From assembly GCA_011800805.1 (NCBI GenBank), contig MPNW01001067.1, positions 31,914-66,816 on the forward strand: a DNA stretch of 34,903 bases. The letters run 5' to 3'. A program made the position numbers and the translations under genes. Origin of the DNA: Hirudo medicinalis (taxonomy: Eukaryota; Annelida; Clitellata; Hirudinida; Hirudinidae). This document shows positions 10,693-21,130 of the stretch, one piece after another (position 1 is the first letter of the stretch; every line of letters begins with the position of its first letter). The notes under the pieces were generated by a model that had not been told where the DNA came from, ran no database searches, and saw only the letters and a list, made by a program, of their open reading frames with translations.

Positions 10693-11127
10693 CAAGGCTG
10701 ATTTTCATTCGTCGATCAACTTCAATAGACCTTCCTTCGCCAGTTATAGTTGACTACTACTGAACAACTACTACTACTACTACTATCATGAACGCGCTTG
10801 TTGTGCCAACCACTATTTAACAACTACGACGACAACAACAACATCAACAACATCTCAGGTAGTTGAACTGAGTTGTATTCCTGCGTAAATAATGTGCAGT
10901 ATTTTTTGATGATCGATCGATGTGAGGACGTCACTGTATTATTGTCTCAACTGGCTGCGGCAGTTTCAAATACTTCTGTCCATCAGCAGTGCAAGTACCA
11001 CTTCATAGTTACTTCAGCCGCAAGTACTTTCGTTACCGTCGTAAGATTGGAAGTTATATTGTCGCTCTGGATGTTCGCTTCACCTCGGACAATCTGAAAA
11101 GACCTCAACAGTTTTTCTGGAACTCAG

Positions 11128-11250
11128 ATTGTACGACGACGACAACAGCAACAGCAACAACACCAGCAACAACATCAGCAACAACACCAGCAACAACACC
11201 AGCAACAACAACAGCAACAACACCAGCAACAACAACACCAGCAACAATTG
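11128..11250 (+). repeat. (CAA/CAG/CAC)n trinucleotide tract with a long open frame
   Basis: The tract is an interrupted CAN repeat. One frame stays open from 11129 to 11560 (Asn/Ser-rich, then a non-repetitive segment including ASFEFQTSGRSLYGSAKFRE). A second frame is Thr/Ala-rich. This Asn/Ser/Thr composition resembles the Dlx exons downstream, so part of it could belong to a 5' exon or leader of that gene, but I could not connect it by splice phase. Confidence 0.6.
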
Positions 11251-12130
11251 GAACAACTACTCATCCATACCTGCAGTAGTCGGTATTGTTAGCAACGTCA
11301 TCGCTACCACGCTTGCAGTTGGTCCTATTGTAGAGGCCTCCTTTGAATTTCAAACCTCAGGCCGCTCTCTTTATGGTTCGGCAAAGTTTCGTGAGATAGT
11401 TGAAAGCGAGTTGCTGGGAGTCGAAGACACGACCTTCCATCCAGGAGAGAAGTTGATGCAAACACTCGATGATTTGGGGATTTTTGTAGTCCTTTGGAAG
11501 TATTGTTACGTCATGATAAATAGGCGACTTCACAAAATTGGGGTTGAATATTTGGATTGAAATTCAATCAGATCTTTATTCACTCGAAAGTAAGACATTT
11601 TTAAATGTTTAAACATACATTTTCCTAGATGTCTTTTTTTTTAACTTGTCATCGATAAATAAGCACTATTCATTTTTGCTTTGAATTTGTAAGTCAGAAT
11701 TTATAAAATGTCACTTTATGTTGTTAGGTCAGTAACTTGGATGCAGGATTCAAGTGTTTTGTTGCATTTGTTTTGAATGTTAGCGAATCATTTAAGATCG
11801 AAAATATTATTTTGGAGCTGTGATTAAATATATTTAAAGCAACTTCAACATTTTAGTCATTTTGGATATTTCCGGGAGGAAACTCCACTCAATCTTTTCA
11901 AAATTGTCCTGGAATGGACTGAGGACTTGTTTTTCTTATTGCCTCACTCCCCAAATGACGTTGCTGATCACATGTTTAAGCAATTCCCTCAATTAACACG
12001 ACTCGACTCTTTTAAAAATAAAAAAATAATGCCACTTAAAATATAAAATATAATTCGAAATTCTCAAAAAATCATTCATTTCCTTCTCCAGTCTACTCAC
12101 ATCATCGCGTTGGCCACATTCACGTCGAAG

Positions 12131-12518
12131 ATGCTCAACATCGGGAACGACGACAACTCAACAACGACTGCAGGTACGTCCACAACGACATCGGTAGCCA
12201 AGCACTGGTCGACGCCATCCTACAACGACAACGACGGTCGCAACTCTCACCAACAATCGGGCGACTACTCGGTTCCAAATCCGACTTCTCCATTGCTTCA
12301 ATTCCAGGCAAGTTCGGCTTTCCACGGAAATCAAGTCCGCTCCAACGGTTCCGAGTATCCTTCTTTTCCATTTCTCACGGAAGTGGAGCAACCGTTCTTC
12401 AATCCCGGCCTCATGAGTTACCATTCCTACCCTCCGTACTTGGAAAGCCATCATCAACGGAACAACATCTTTGGCAGCGAAGGAAGCCACTTTGCCAATC
12501 CAGACTTCATGCGAATCG
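12131..12518 (+). CDS. Dlx: Dlx exon 1 (N-terminal region)
   Basis: ATG at 12131 opens [13 protein letters not shown], and 129 full codons plus one base follow to the donor G|GTAAAT at 12518/12519 (phase 1). The peptide is rich in Asn, Ser, Thr and His. It includes SSAFHGNQ, which may be a relic of the KSAFMEL-type motif near the N terminus of Dlx proteins, and an aromatic stretch, [10 protein letters not shown]. Upstream the frame stays open for 13 codons to a strong acceptor (CATTTCCTTCTCCAG, ending at about 12091). The true first exon may therefore lie further upstream, with this ATG internal or preceded by a leader intron. A second donor-like site, CAG|GTACGT, sits inside the exon at 12173/12174. 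Confidence 0.8.
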
Positions 12519-15105
12519 GTAAATTATTTGCTTTTCATAATTTGTTTTAATTATTCATAATTTCTTCAATGTTCTTGGAAAGGTTAAAACATGGCTTCAA
12601 AATGTTATTGAGAAATGAATGTTTTGGTTTGTAAGATGAGTATTTGATGACGTCAGAAACGGTGAAATTGTCTGCTTTGTTTCATCAGCAGCATTCCTAT
12701 ACGATGCTGAGGTCTGCAATTGCATTTGTAAATCAATTAATTTATTATATTATTTATTATTTATTATATTCATTTAAAATTTAAAAATTAAACTCAATTG
12801 TTTTAATTTTATTATAATATCAATAAATTCAATATTACGAATCTACTTCTCAGTTATTACCATCCGATTATGGCATTGGCTTGTTCGTCTGTTTATGTGT
12901 TCCTGAGTATTCTTGCCTCCGTCTAAGTATTGACGCATAAGCCTCTTGGCATCATGTGATCAAACTCGATGCCGACAAAAGGACATCGGCCTGTTGAAGG
13001 TTTTCTTCGTAGAGATTGAAATCTTTTGTTGTCCTGACCAATCATAACTCTCCTCCTACTCCTAACTTTGAGTTCCTCTCCCTGCGTCTGAGTATTTCTC
13101 TGTATTTCTCGATGTCCTTCTCTAGGTCCTCTGTAGCCGTTGTTTTTATGTGAGAATTTATTACATAATTACAAGCTTCAGACGTTTTTTGCTCCCCAGT
13201 TCACCGCAGACCAACGGAACATGTAATTTGGGCTCAACTATTTTTAAGTTTGTATTTGCACTTTTTCTTATTACTATTAATAATATTATTATTATTATTA
13301 ATATTAATATTATTATTATTATTATTGATATTATTGCATTGATTTATTACATATATTTGCACCGAGGTTGAGTGCACATCTATTATTGATGTGCACGACT
13401 TGAAGAAATAATGTTGAATTTGAAAAGTTCAATTGAAAGAAATTGAAGTTTATAAAGTGACAAATGGTGATCAAGCAGGTCACTGTGAATCGATTCACAT
13501 CTCAATTGAATCTATTTTCGGTATCCAGTTGTTAGATGGCGCGAGAGAATGAGGAGCTTTCAATAAGAAATCAAACAATTGCATCAAATAAATCCTTTGA
13601 TTCCGACCGACAACAGTAAGTTTACTCATCGATGCTTATACGGGTGTGGACAAACAAACAATTTAAATACATAAACAAGCAAACAAACATGTTTACAAAC
13701 ACACGAGCATGTCAAATCACATTCGCACTTTCTTTGATTTCTCGGACGTTTATGAGAGTTTGTCGCTTAAATGTTGGCTCGATATGGAAATCTATGTTGA
13801 TGATTAAATTATTTATGATTAATTATTTTAGAACATCATGAATAATTCATTATCGTCTTGTTTATTTGTGACTGACCTCAAGATTTGCATCATAATGGAG
13901 CAGGTTTATCTTTATAAGTCAAATCGCACGAAAACGTTTAGAATATTTCAGATACAAATTGTTTACTTAAGACATGAACACCGTTGCATAAAAATGTTCT
14001 TCGTGGCACGTAAAAGGATTAATTTAGCTCAAAATGACTGCAAGTTTTTACAGAAAAACTGCACTTAACGCTTCAGAGCTCAAGGGGGACTTCACATCAC
14101 ACGCTTCTGCATTAAATGTTGCAACTAGAAGTTGAATTGCATTCGGAACACGTAAACATGACATCGTTGTTCACAAATGCCACCTGGCATAATCCCTTGC
14201 ATTCCGACAACACCAAATACCTTCAAATCGCATCAAATCGGTAAGGCGTTTTACATTGTAAATACGTCCATTCATGTAAAGAAAGAATTAGTTTACTAAT
14301 ACCTCAAGATTCACTGCAAACAATGCTTTGCGAACCTCGACAAATGGCCAAAGAGGCGCCAGCTTTGCGCATCAGTTGCGACGCACGCAAAAGGACGTAG
14401 AAGTACGCGTACTTCGTCCCCGTAGTACAAGCAGTATAAGTACAAGCAGTACAAGTACAAGTACTACCACAGAGAAGAGATTAAAGGAGAGACACCATCT
14501 TAATCCATAAACTTTCTAGGTGACCGTCTGTTGATTTTAAGGCCGTCAGTGTGGAAAGACAATCCGCTGTTTTTGTTTCTGAGTGGTCGACTCTTTTCAG
14601 TCCGGATTAAAAAAGGTATCACGATGCTCGTATTATGTTTGGGGAGAACGAGGGAGTGAGACAAAGTGGAGGAAATAACAGGACACGGAAGAAGTGAAAG
14701 ATGAGTGGATGGAGATGTGATCGATTGATTGTTCAAGTTGCAGTTTGCTTATTGAAAGTTCTTGTCTTAGATTTCTTTACGCTTAAGTTGAATATGTTTA
14801 AAAGAGAAGAAGCACTATTATATTAGTAAATTCTTACGTCATAATATATTATTATTGGTAGTATAAATATAATATGATATATTATAATAACGAGTAAATA
14901 TTTCTACATCATTAATGACTTAGCACTGGAAATGCAAAATCTGAGGAATTTCCGATAAATTATTGATAAATTACAAGATCTCAAAGTGAACTCATTGATT
15001 AATTTCTTAGTTTCACGACGTACCAAGCATTCGTCAGTACAAAGTGGAGAAGTGAGTACATGTACAATGTACATGTTTCGCACATGTTTTGTACATGTTT
15101 TATCA

Positions 15106-15147
<42 letters not shown>

Positions 15148-15765
15148 ATGACAAACAAAAGCAAACTATTTGCATTTAAACGCATCGACTTTGGTCATAA
15201 TTTTTTACTTCTTTTGAGCAGCTTCCGTCACTTCCTCAGATTAATAGCAATCCAATGTTGATGAGAAAATAAAAATGTAATAATAGCAGAAATAATAATA
15301 ATAATAATAAGATCAGCAGTAATAACAACGATTGTACTACGATTCGAGTACACAGGAAGTACTGTTGGTACATCGAAAAGTTGTCAAAGATCTCTCGGCA
15401 CCAGATGATACCCGTGTGATGCGACTTTGGACATTTTGACAGCCTCACATTCGTTTAATGTATTCACTTCTTCACATTCATGTGATGTATTCACTTCCTC
15501 ACATTTATGTGATGTATTCACTTCCTCACAGCTTCTACCACTCTGCCTGACCTATTACTTGCCTAAACTTATCATTGGCTGTCAGTGTTTTTGAAAAGTT
15601 AGCCGTCATAATATTGATTTCAGTTTAGTAAGGAGTTATGATTACAGGCAAATTAGCCTGTAATTTATATGAAAATATGTGAGATTTGTTCAAATTGTTG
15701 TTGTTGTTGTTGATGATTGGTGGATAAACGTGGCTTGCAAACGCGTGTTAGTGAGGTTGAGTTGC

Positions 15766-15804
<39 letters not shown>

Positions 15805-18211
15805 GATGATTGTTGTTACATCAACTTGATCTGAAGTTGTTTCTGCAAGTAATAATGATTTTTGACTTTTTTAAATGTAATTGCGATGGAACTGGGAAAT
15901 AAGGCAGTAATTTGGGATTAATAAATTTGAATATTCATATTTAGATTAATCATAATTCATTTAATAAATTTGAATATTCATATTTAGATTAATCATAATT
16001 CATTTAATAAATTAATAAATTTGAATATTCATATTTAGATTAATCATAATCCATTTATAAGTTGTTGTGAACTTGTTTCTATTATTTCGAAAATAAAATA
16101 AAATTGACGAAATGGCTTTAATAAAGCATCAACAAAAACAACAAAAACATCGTTGTCTGAAACAAAACACGTGTCCTCCAACATCTGATACGTATAATCT
16201 GATGATGATATGTCTGCATACCAGAGAAATAAAATTAGGAGAGAATTCAATCTCAATGGAGAGGTACCTGGTCGTCTTTTTGTTCGACTCGATTCTCACT
16301 CACGCAGTTCTCTGCTTTGTTGTTCATCAGACGATTGAATTTCTTGTAAATCTTTGAGCAGAAAAACATCATCATCATCAGCAGCGTCACTCCCAACAAC
16401 AACAACAAGGGCTCTTGTCAGACGAGGGAAACGACGAAAGTAGCGACACGCCGGCGACTCCAGCGACAATCGCTACATCGACGAGTTCGAGTCTCTTCTC
16501 ACCTTCGACCGCAGAAACCATGTCGTCTCCTCTCAATAACAACAACAACGGCAACAACAACCTGCTGAATCTCCACAACACCATCTTGCACACCCTCAAC
16601 ACCACCACCAACAACAATAGCGGTGCGGGGGCGCCTTACACCCAACGACAGCGTGGCGCCCTCAACAAGAAACGCATGAGGAAACCCAGAACCATCTACT
16701 CAAGTCTTCAACTTCAGCAACTCAACAAAAGGTTTCAAAGGACTCAGTACTTGGCCCTGCCCGAGAGGGCAGAGCTGGCTGCAACCCTGGGTCTTACCCA
16801 AACCCAGGTGAGGAACGGTTGATGAATAAGTGGGTCGGGGATGTGAGGTGAATGGGTTTTAGCTTTTTGCATTTCACGGCTTGCACGACAAATGAATTTT
16901 AATGAATGAATGAATGAATGTTACTGGATTTCGATTTGTAATGCAGTTTAAACCTCGGAGAAAAATGTAATATTAATCAAGTTATATTTAAGTAAATCGG
17001 TAAATGAGTTAGAAATGCTTCAAGAAATAAATGAGTCTCATTTTATTTGCTGATTTTTTCATAAAAGCTGATCCTCCTCAGGTCAGCCATTTTACACACA
17101 GCGAGAACATCCAAACAACAAATCACTTAATTATTCACACGTGCAAATTAATTGTTCCACTGCTCAGCCAATCCTCAAATCCTAAAATCCCAAAGTGCCC
17201 AGGTATGACGAGACTTGAGACAGTTGACCGGTGTTTCTTCCACCGGGTTGTGGCCACCACGGACTCAACATGCGACAGCCTTTTGAGGTGAAATAACATC
17301 TGCCGTGTCACGGGAGCAGCTGTACATGTGCATGAATTGATTGATGGATGGATGGATGGATGGATGGATGGATGGATGGATGGAAGGATGGACGGATGAA
17401 TGAAAGGATGGATGGTAAGTAAAAATCCATGGATAAAACTTAAATTTCTTATCGATAAAGCGTAAATACTCCAACCAAGTGTTAAATTTTTCAATCTAAT
17501 AAATGAGATAAACAGTCGATAAATCTCTAATTTGCAGCTCAAATCAAATCAAATCAAATCAAATCAAATCAAATTAATAATCAAACGAAATGAAATTATA
17601 TCGATCAATTATTGAAACTAAATTCCATTATAAACTTCCATAAATTTCCATAAATTTCCACAAATCTTCACTTGCACCACTTCCTCATCGTCCACATCAC
17701 CACACTTCCTCATCACCACACTTCCTCATCGTCCACATCACCACACTTCCTCATCACATTACAACACCCCGCCTGTGAAAGCAATTTGTTTCACTTGTGC
17801 CACCATCTTTTTCTTGTTGTGTCACGTGGAACCCCTGACGTCACCAATACGTCATCAATCACGAACCAATGACGTTCGGACACGTTTCTCTTCTTCATTT
17901 AATGGCCATTGAGTCCGTGAGTTGTCTTTGTCGTCGGCCGTGATGTTTTCATCGCCCACATCGTATTCATTTCCAGTCGATTTTGTGACGATGTGCGTTC
18001 GTTGGAGTAATTATTTCTTTCTTCGTCATCATCATCAATCGTCAACGTCATCACCGTCATCGTCATCATCGTCATCATCGTCGTCATCATCATCATCATC
18101 GTCATCATCGTCATTGTCATCATCATCAGTGCCTGCGTCATAATCATCAGTGTGCATTTAGAAATATCTTAATCGCGAGCAATGATTTATATGAATCTAC
18201 TCATCATTATC

Positions 18212-18289
<78 letters not shown>

Positions 18290-18383
18290 AACAACAATAA
18301 CAACAAAAATAACAATAACAATAAATATAATTNGAGTTTGTAACAACAACTACTACAACTACAACAACTACAACAACTACACC

Positions 18384-18480
<97 letters not shown>

Positions 18481-21130
18481 GCAACAACTGCAACAACAAC
18501 AACAGCAACAACTGCAAAAACGACGACGACGACACATCAAACAAGAAAATATAGCTTGATAAACTCATTAGATGCTTGAACTTACTCACCTGATGCATTG
18601 AACTTTGAAAGCACCTCGTTTGGAAGGAGTCATTATAAACGTCACAGTCTTTACCATTACTGTCGTCATCAACGTCATCGTAAATATCATCAACATCATC
18701 ATCACCATCTTCGTTATCAAGGTCAAACGTCGTCACCATCACCACCTTCATAATCATCATCTCCATCGTCATCGTCATCATCATCTCCATCATCGTCGTC
18801 ATCGTCATCATCTCCCCCATCATCGTCGTCATCATCTTCACCGAATGTCGTCAAGGACGTCATGTTGAGTTGTTTTGCTTATGGTGGCTGACACCCACCT
18901 TTTACGACTTTCGACGTTTTTAGATCCGCCATTGGTGCAAAGTTTATGCACGAGTTCTTTTTTTGCTATTTTATTTTTGAAAGTCGTTCGTTCAAATAAT
19001 CAATTATTTTAGTTTCTCTTCTTTTTTTTCTTAGAATATGCGAGGATATCGTCGACTAAAAGAAGATAAACATCGGATGGGATGCATATAACAGGCGAAT
19101 TAATTGCCATGCAATAATTATGCGATCAGCTTTATTGTTTATAATTCATAATTCATTTCATAATTCATTTCATCAGTTTCAATCATTATTCAAGTCATTA
19201 GAGATCCGATTGTGATTCTAAAGACCAGATTGTCTCCTCGATGACTTCCAAATCCTTCGTGAGAACAGGAAGAATAACTTGTCGAATAACTCAATCCTTT
19301 TTGATCCTTCCATCCTTTTTGAAACATTGTAATTGAAGTATTGACTTAAGAATAGCTAACTACGAAGGTAATCTTTGTTCGAACAAACTGAAGAATGGAA
19401 GCGTGGATAAATGAATAAATGGATAAATGGATGGACGGACGGAAGGATGAATTGAGACTGGGAAAGAGAAGCGGACACCTTTTTACGTTTGTTCATTGAA
19501 GCGTGACGATGCTCGTACACCTGGTCATGGAATTGTTTGGAAGTGTTGCGCAGTTGTGCAGTTGTGAGGTCCTCGTGCATGAAAATCCAAATGTTTATCT
19601 AAGCCATTGTTGTCGCACTCCATTTCGTGTCATTTCGAAAGTTTTTTTGAGATTATTGCGCAACTTGCGATATGTCTGCATGACTAATATTCTTCGTCAC
19701 CATTTCAAATATTTATTGTGACCTTATTTTCGCTTCAATTGCAACTTTTTATTCGTTTTTTCCTTCTCCATCCTTTCTTCCTTCCTTGAGGAACCGTGAA
19801 AAAAAAAAGAATCTACCTGCTCAAATTTTTCACATTTTTTTTTTGACTGGGAATGACTCACACTGCAAATCGTCAAATTAACAATCGTTAATCTTTCACC
19901 AGACGCTCAGAACTATTTCTCCAGACATTCCAATTTCTTCATCAATTGCGAATTAATTTTTTAAAATAAATAAGTTTTTCAGATCATAAAAAAACAACTT
20001 ATAAATTCATTTGAACTCTTTTTGTGAAGGTGAAAATCTGGTTCCAGAATCGTCGCAGCAAGGTCAAGAAGCTCATGAAACAAGATCCAAACGCTGAAAG
20101 TCGTGATGGAGACGAGGATTCTGACGATCAGAATCAAGTTGAGGCAGAGGAGGACATGGAAGCATCAGAAGAGGACTTGAAGGCAGTCAAAGAGAAGAAA
20201 CCGAAACGAGCTTCGAGCAGTGATTCCTCTCTGACTTTGGCTGGACGATGCAACAGCACCTCGGCAAATTCGACCGGCGACTTTTACTCAGCCGAGGACA
20301 GCAAACATCAAGGAAGCGATCAAATCATCCACAAGATGGAATGCGAAGAGACTGAAGTCAAAATGGGAGAACAAGAGGAGTCCGAGAAAGTGGACAGCAA
20401 CTTGTACGTCGATCAGGAACACCATCAGTTCGAACGAAGATGCATGAACGAATCTGGTCACGATTACAATTTGGGCCACTTTCTCAACTCCGCCAACCAT
20501 CGCTACAAAAACGGCTACAATCCCGATCTTTCGGGAGGCTCAGAGCACCTACCTGGCTCCAATTTTTCCTCCCTAGTTCACCATCCTCACTACCCTCACC
20601 ACTTCAGCGGTTTCGAACCTCATGGTTTCTATTCAAAGTCACAAGATTATCCCCGCTTTAATTCATCACACGGTCCCCTCTACTCTCACCAATTCAGTCA
20701 ATACCAGTCAAACCTCTTCAACCCTCTCAGCTCAAGAGCAAAGATCCAAGGACTCGTTCCTTCGCCTAACGATCAGTTTTATTTCAGCAGCGATTTTCAG
20801 GAGTCCAAGGAATCCTTCAACGTTTCCCCGGGTCCAGGCAGGATCTCACGGCCTCCTCTCACTCCAAACCAGTCCCCTCAATCCACGACCTTCCAGCCTT
20901 GTTTTCAAGGTCAGCATCATTTCGACTACAATCAAACGACCAACAACGTGCCTTCTGCTAGGGACTGCGAAGCAAACCGATTGGTCCAAGGTTCGAATCC
21001 CATCTCCGGCGGTTACGCACCTCACGCCGGGGAGCTCCAATCATCCACTGCCTACCCTCTCTACAATCCGTGGGCCTACGCACCCCAATCGGGACTATTT
21101 CCACCTTCACAGTCTACAGTGCTTACTTGA
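12131..21130 (+). CDS. Dlx: Distal-less/Dlx homeodomain transcription factor (three exons: 12131-12518, 16362-16807, 20030-21130)
   Basis: The joined coding sequence is 1,935 bases, 644 residues plus TGA. The homeodomain spans residues about 235-294. It has RKPRTIYSS in its N-terminal arm, [19 protein letters not shown] in helices 1-2 and [12 protein letters not shown] in the recognition helix, with W48, F49, Q50 and N51 all present. The TIYSSLQLQ and [12 protein letters not shown] blocks are diagnostic of the Dlx family, nuclear DNA-binding regulators of limb, sensory and neural development. Flanking regions are low-complexity: Ser/Thr/Asn-rich before the domain, an acidic stretch (about residues 300-335) and a His/Tyr/Pro/Gln-rich C terminus after it. 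At 644 residues the protein is roughly twice as long as fly Dll or vertebrate Dlx. Both introns agree in phase (1 and 0), and the homeodomain intron falls between residues 44 and 45, as in many Dlx genes. The start codon is the first ATG of exon 1, but an upstream coding exon is not excluded. Confidence 0.93.
14400..14415. repeat. 16-bp perfect palindrome in Dlx intron 1
   Basis: GAAGTACGCGTACTTC is its own reverse complement. It lies in the local GC-richer patch of intron 1 and is followed by degenerate AGTACAAGCAGTA repeats up to about 14465. Confidence 0.9.
15058..15076. repeat. Near-perfect palindrome ACATGTACA-A-TGTACATGT
   Basis: Two 9-base arms surround a single central base. They are followed by related CACATGTTTTGTACATGTTTT copies immediately upstream of a (CAA)n array. 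Confidence 0.85.
15107..15148 (+). repeat. (CAA)n microsatellite
   Basis: Fourteen or so uninterrupted ACA/CAA triplets in Dlx intron 1. They give polyGln on the plus strand and polyCys/Leu on the minus strand, with no exon context. Confidence 0.95.
15443..15532 (+). repeat. 27-bp tandem repeat, about three copies
   Basis: TGTATTCACTTCCTCACA starts units at about 15459, 15486 and 15513. A partial copy precedes them and the last copy is truncated. The copies differ by one or two bases each. Confidence 0.85.
15767..15804 (+). repeat. (TTG)n microsatellite
   Basis: About thirteen TTG triplets, the inverse orientation of the other CAA arrays in this gene, with a shorter TTGTTG run at about 15695-15713. 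Confidence 0.95.
15918..16054 (+). repeat. 43-bp tandem repeat, three copies
   Basis: Units beginning TTAATAAATTTGAATATTCA occur at 15918-15960, 15961-16003 and 16012-16054. An 8-base partial unit (TTAATAAA) is inserted before the last. Copies 1 and 2 are identical and copy 3 has one substitution, implying recent duplication. The array lies about 300 bp before Dlx exon 2. Confidence 0.92.
16362..16807 (+). CDS. Dlx: Dlx exon 2 (linker and homeodomain residues 1-44)
   Basis: The acceptor is TCTTTGAGCAG, ending at 16361. The first two bases (AA) complete the codon begun by the G of exon 1, and the frame continues to CAG|GTGAGG at 16807/16808 in phase 0. It encodes a His run and a Gln run at its start, a Ser/Thr-rich acidic stretch, an Asn-rich stretch, then basic [16 protein letters not shown] and the homeodomain through LGLTQTQ (Q44). 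Reading past the donor meets a stop four codons later, confirming that the intron is needed. Confidence 0.92.
17341..17385 (+). repeat. (GATG)n microsatellite
   Basis: About ten GATG units with decayed copies on either side. Minus-strand translation gives HPSI repeats, which are not a gene. Confidence 0.95.
17539..17573 (+). repeat. (AAATC)n pentanucleotide microsatellite
   Basis: Seven near-perfect AAATC units. Just downstream (about 17632-17668) there are three AAATTTCCAT-like units. Confidence 0.95.
17680..17757 (+). repeat. Compound minisatellite with alternating 25- and 16-bp units
   Basis: CTTCCTCATC-starting units alternate between a long version (with GTCCACATCACCACA) and a short version (ACCACA), giving a higher-order period of 41 bp over about two periods. 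Confidence 0.8.
18025..18135 (+). repeat. (ATC/GTC)n trinucleotide tract
   Basis: Interrupted TCATCATCG repeats in Dlx intron 2. They read as Ser or His/Arg runs on the plus strand and Met/Thr/Asp runs on the minus strand. Confidence 0.9.
18208..18525 (+). repeat. Two (AAC)n arrays flanking an ambiguous base
   Basis: (CAA/AAC)n runs at about 18209-18306 and 18385-18525 are joined by AAT- and ACT-bearing variants. There is a single N at 18333. Array length and the N probably reflect assembly difficulty. Confidence 0.95.
18655..18845 (+). repeat. (ATC/GTC/CTC)n trinucleotide tract
   Basis: Long imperfect CATCATCGTC-type tract in Dlx intron 2, with His/Arg-rich plus-strand and Met/Thr/Asp-rich minus-strand shadow translations. 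Confidence 0.9.
20030..21130 (+). CDS. Dlx: Dlx exon 3 (homeodomain residues 45-60 and C-terminal region)
   Basis: It begins GTG AAA ATC TGG (VKIW) directly after the acceptor GTGAAG at 20029, completing helix 3 as [18 protein letters not shown]. It encodes 366 residues and ends [12 protein letters not shown]...TVLT with TGA at 21128-21130. After the homeodomain comes a strongly acidic segment ([26 protein letters not shown]) and a basic [14 protein letters not shown] that may help nuclear import. A long Ser/Tyr/His/Pro/Phe-rich region of transactivation-like composition follows. Homeodomain position 56 is Val, where fly and vertebrate members have an aromatic residue. Confidence 0.93.
   Translation: MKIWFQNRRSKVKKLMKQDPNAESRDGDEDSDDQNQVEAEEDMEASEEDLKAVKEKKPKRASSSDSSLTLAGRCNSTSANSTGDFYSAEDSKHQGSDQIIHKMECEETEVKMGEQEESEKVDSNLYVDQEHHQFERRCMNESGHDYNLGHFLNSANHRYKNGYNPDLSGGSEHLPGSNFSSLVHHPHYPHHFSGFEPHGFYSKSQDYPRFNSSHGPLYSHQFSQYQSNLFNPLSSRAKIQGLVPSPNDQFYFSSDFQESKESFNVSPGPGRISRPPLTPNQSPQSTTFQPCFQGQHHFDYNQTTNNVPSARDCEANRLVQGSNPISGGYAPHAGELQSSTAYPLYNPWAYAPQSGLFPPSQSTVLT

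Larger units (their letters stand above)
12519..16361 (+). other. Dlx: Dlx intron 1 (3,843 bp)
   Basis: The intron is GTAAAT...GAGCAG, phase 1. It contains an (ATT)n tract (about 13275-13330), a less AT-rich patch at about 14335-14470 with AGTACAAGC repeats, a (CAA)n array, and several minisatellites listed separately. Open frames inside it are repeat-derived or short, and I see no nested gene. Confidence 0.8.
16808..20029 (+). other. Dlx: Dlx intron 2 (3,222 bp), within the homeodomain
   Basis: The intron runs GTGAGG...TTTTTGTGAAG, phase 0, between homeodomain residues 44 and 45. It is dominated by simple repeats (GAAT, GATG, AAATC, ATC/GTC, AAC) and carries the window's only ambiguous base at 18333. 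No nested gene is supported. Confidence 0.85.

Noticed and set aside
18187..18841. Long minus-strand frames rich in Cys, Leu and Met
   Set aside because: They are translations of AAC and ATC/GTC microsatellites in Dlx intron 2. The composition follows entirely from the repeat, and there are no exon signals.
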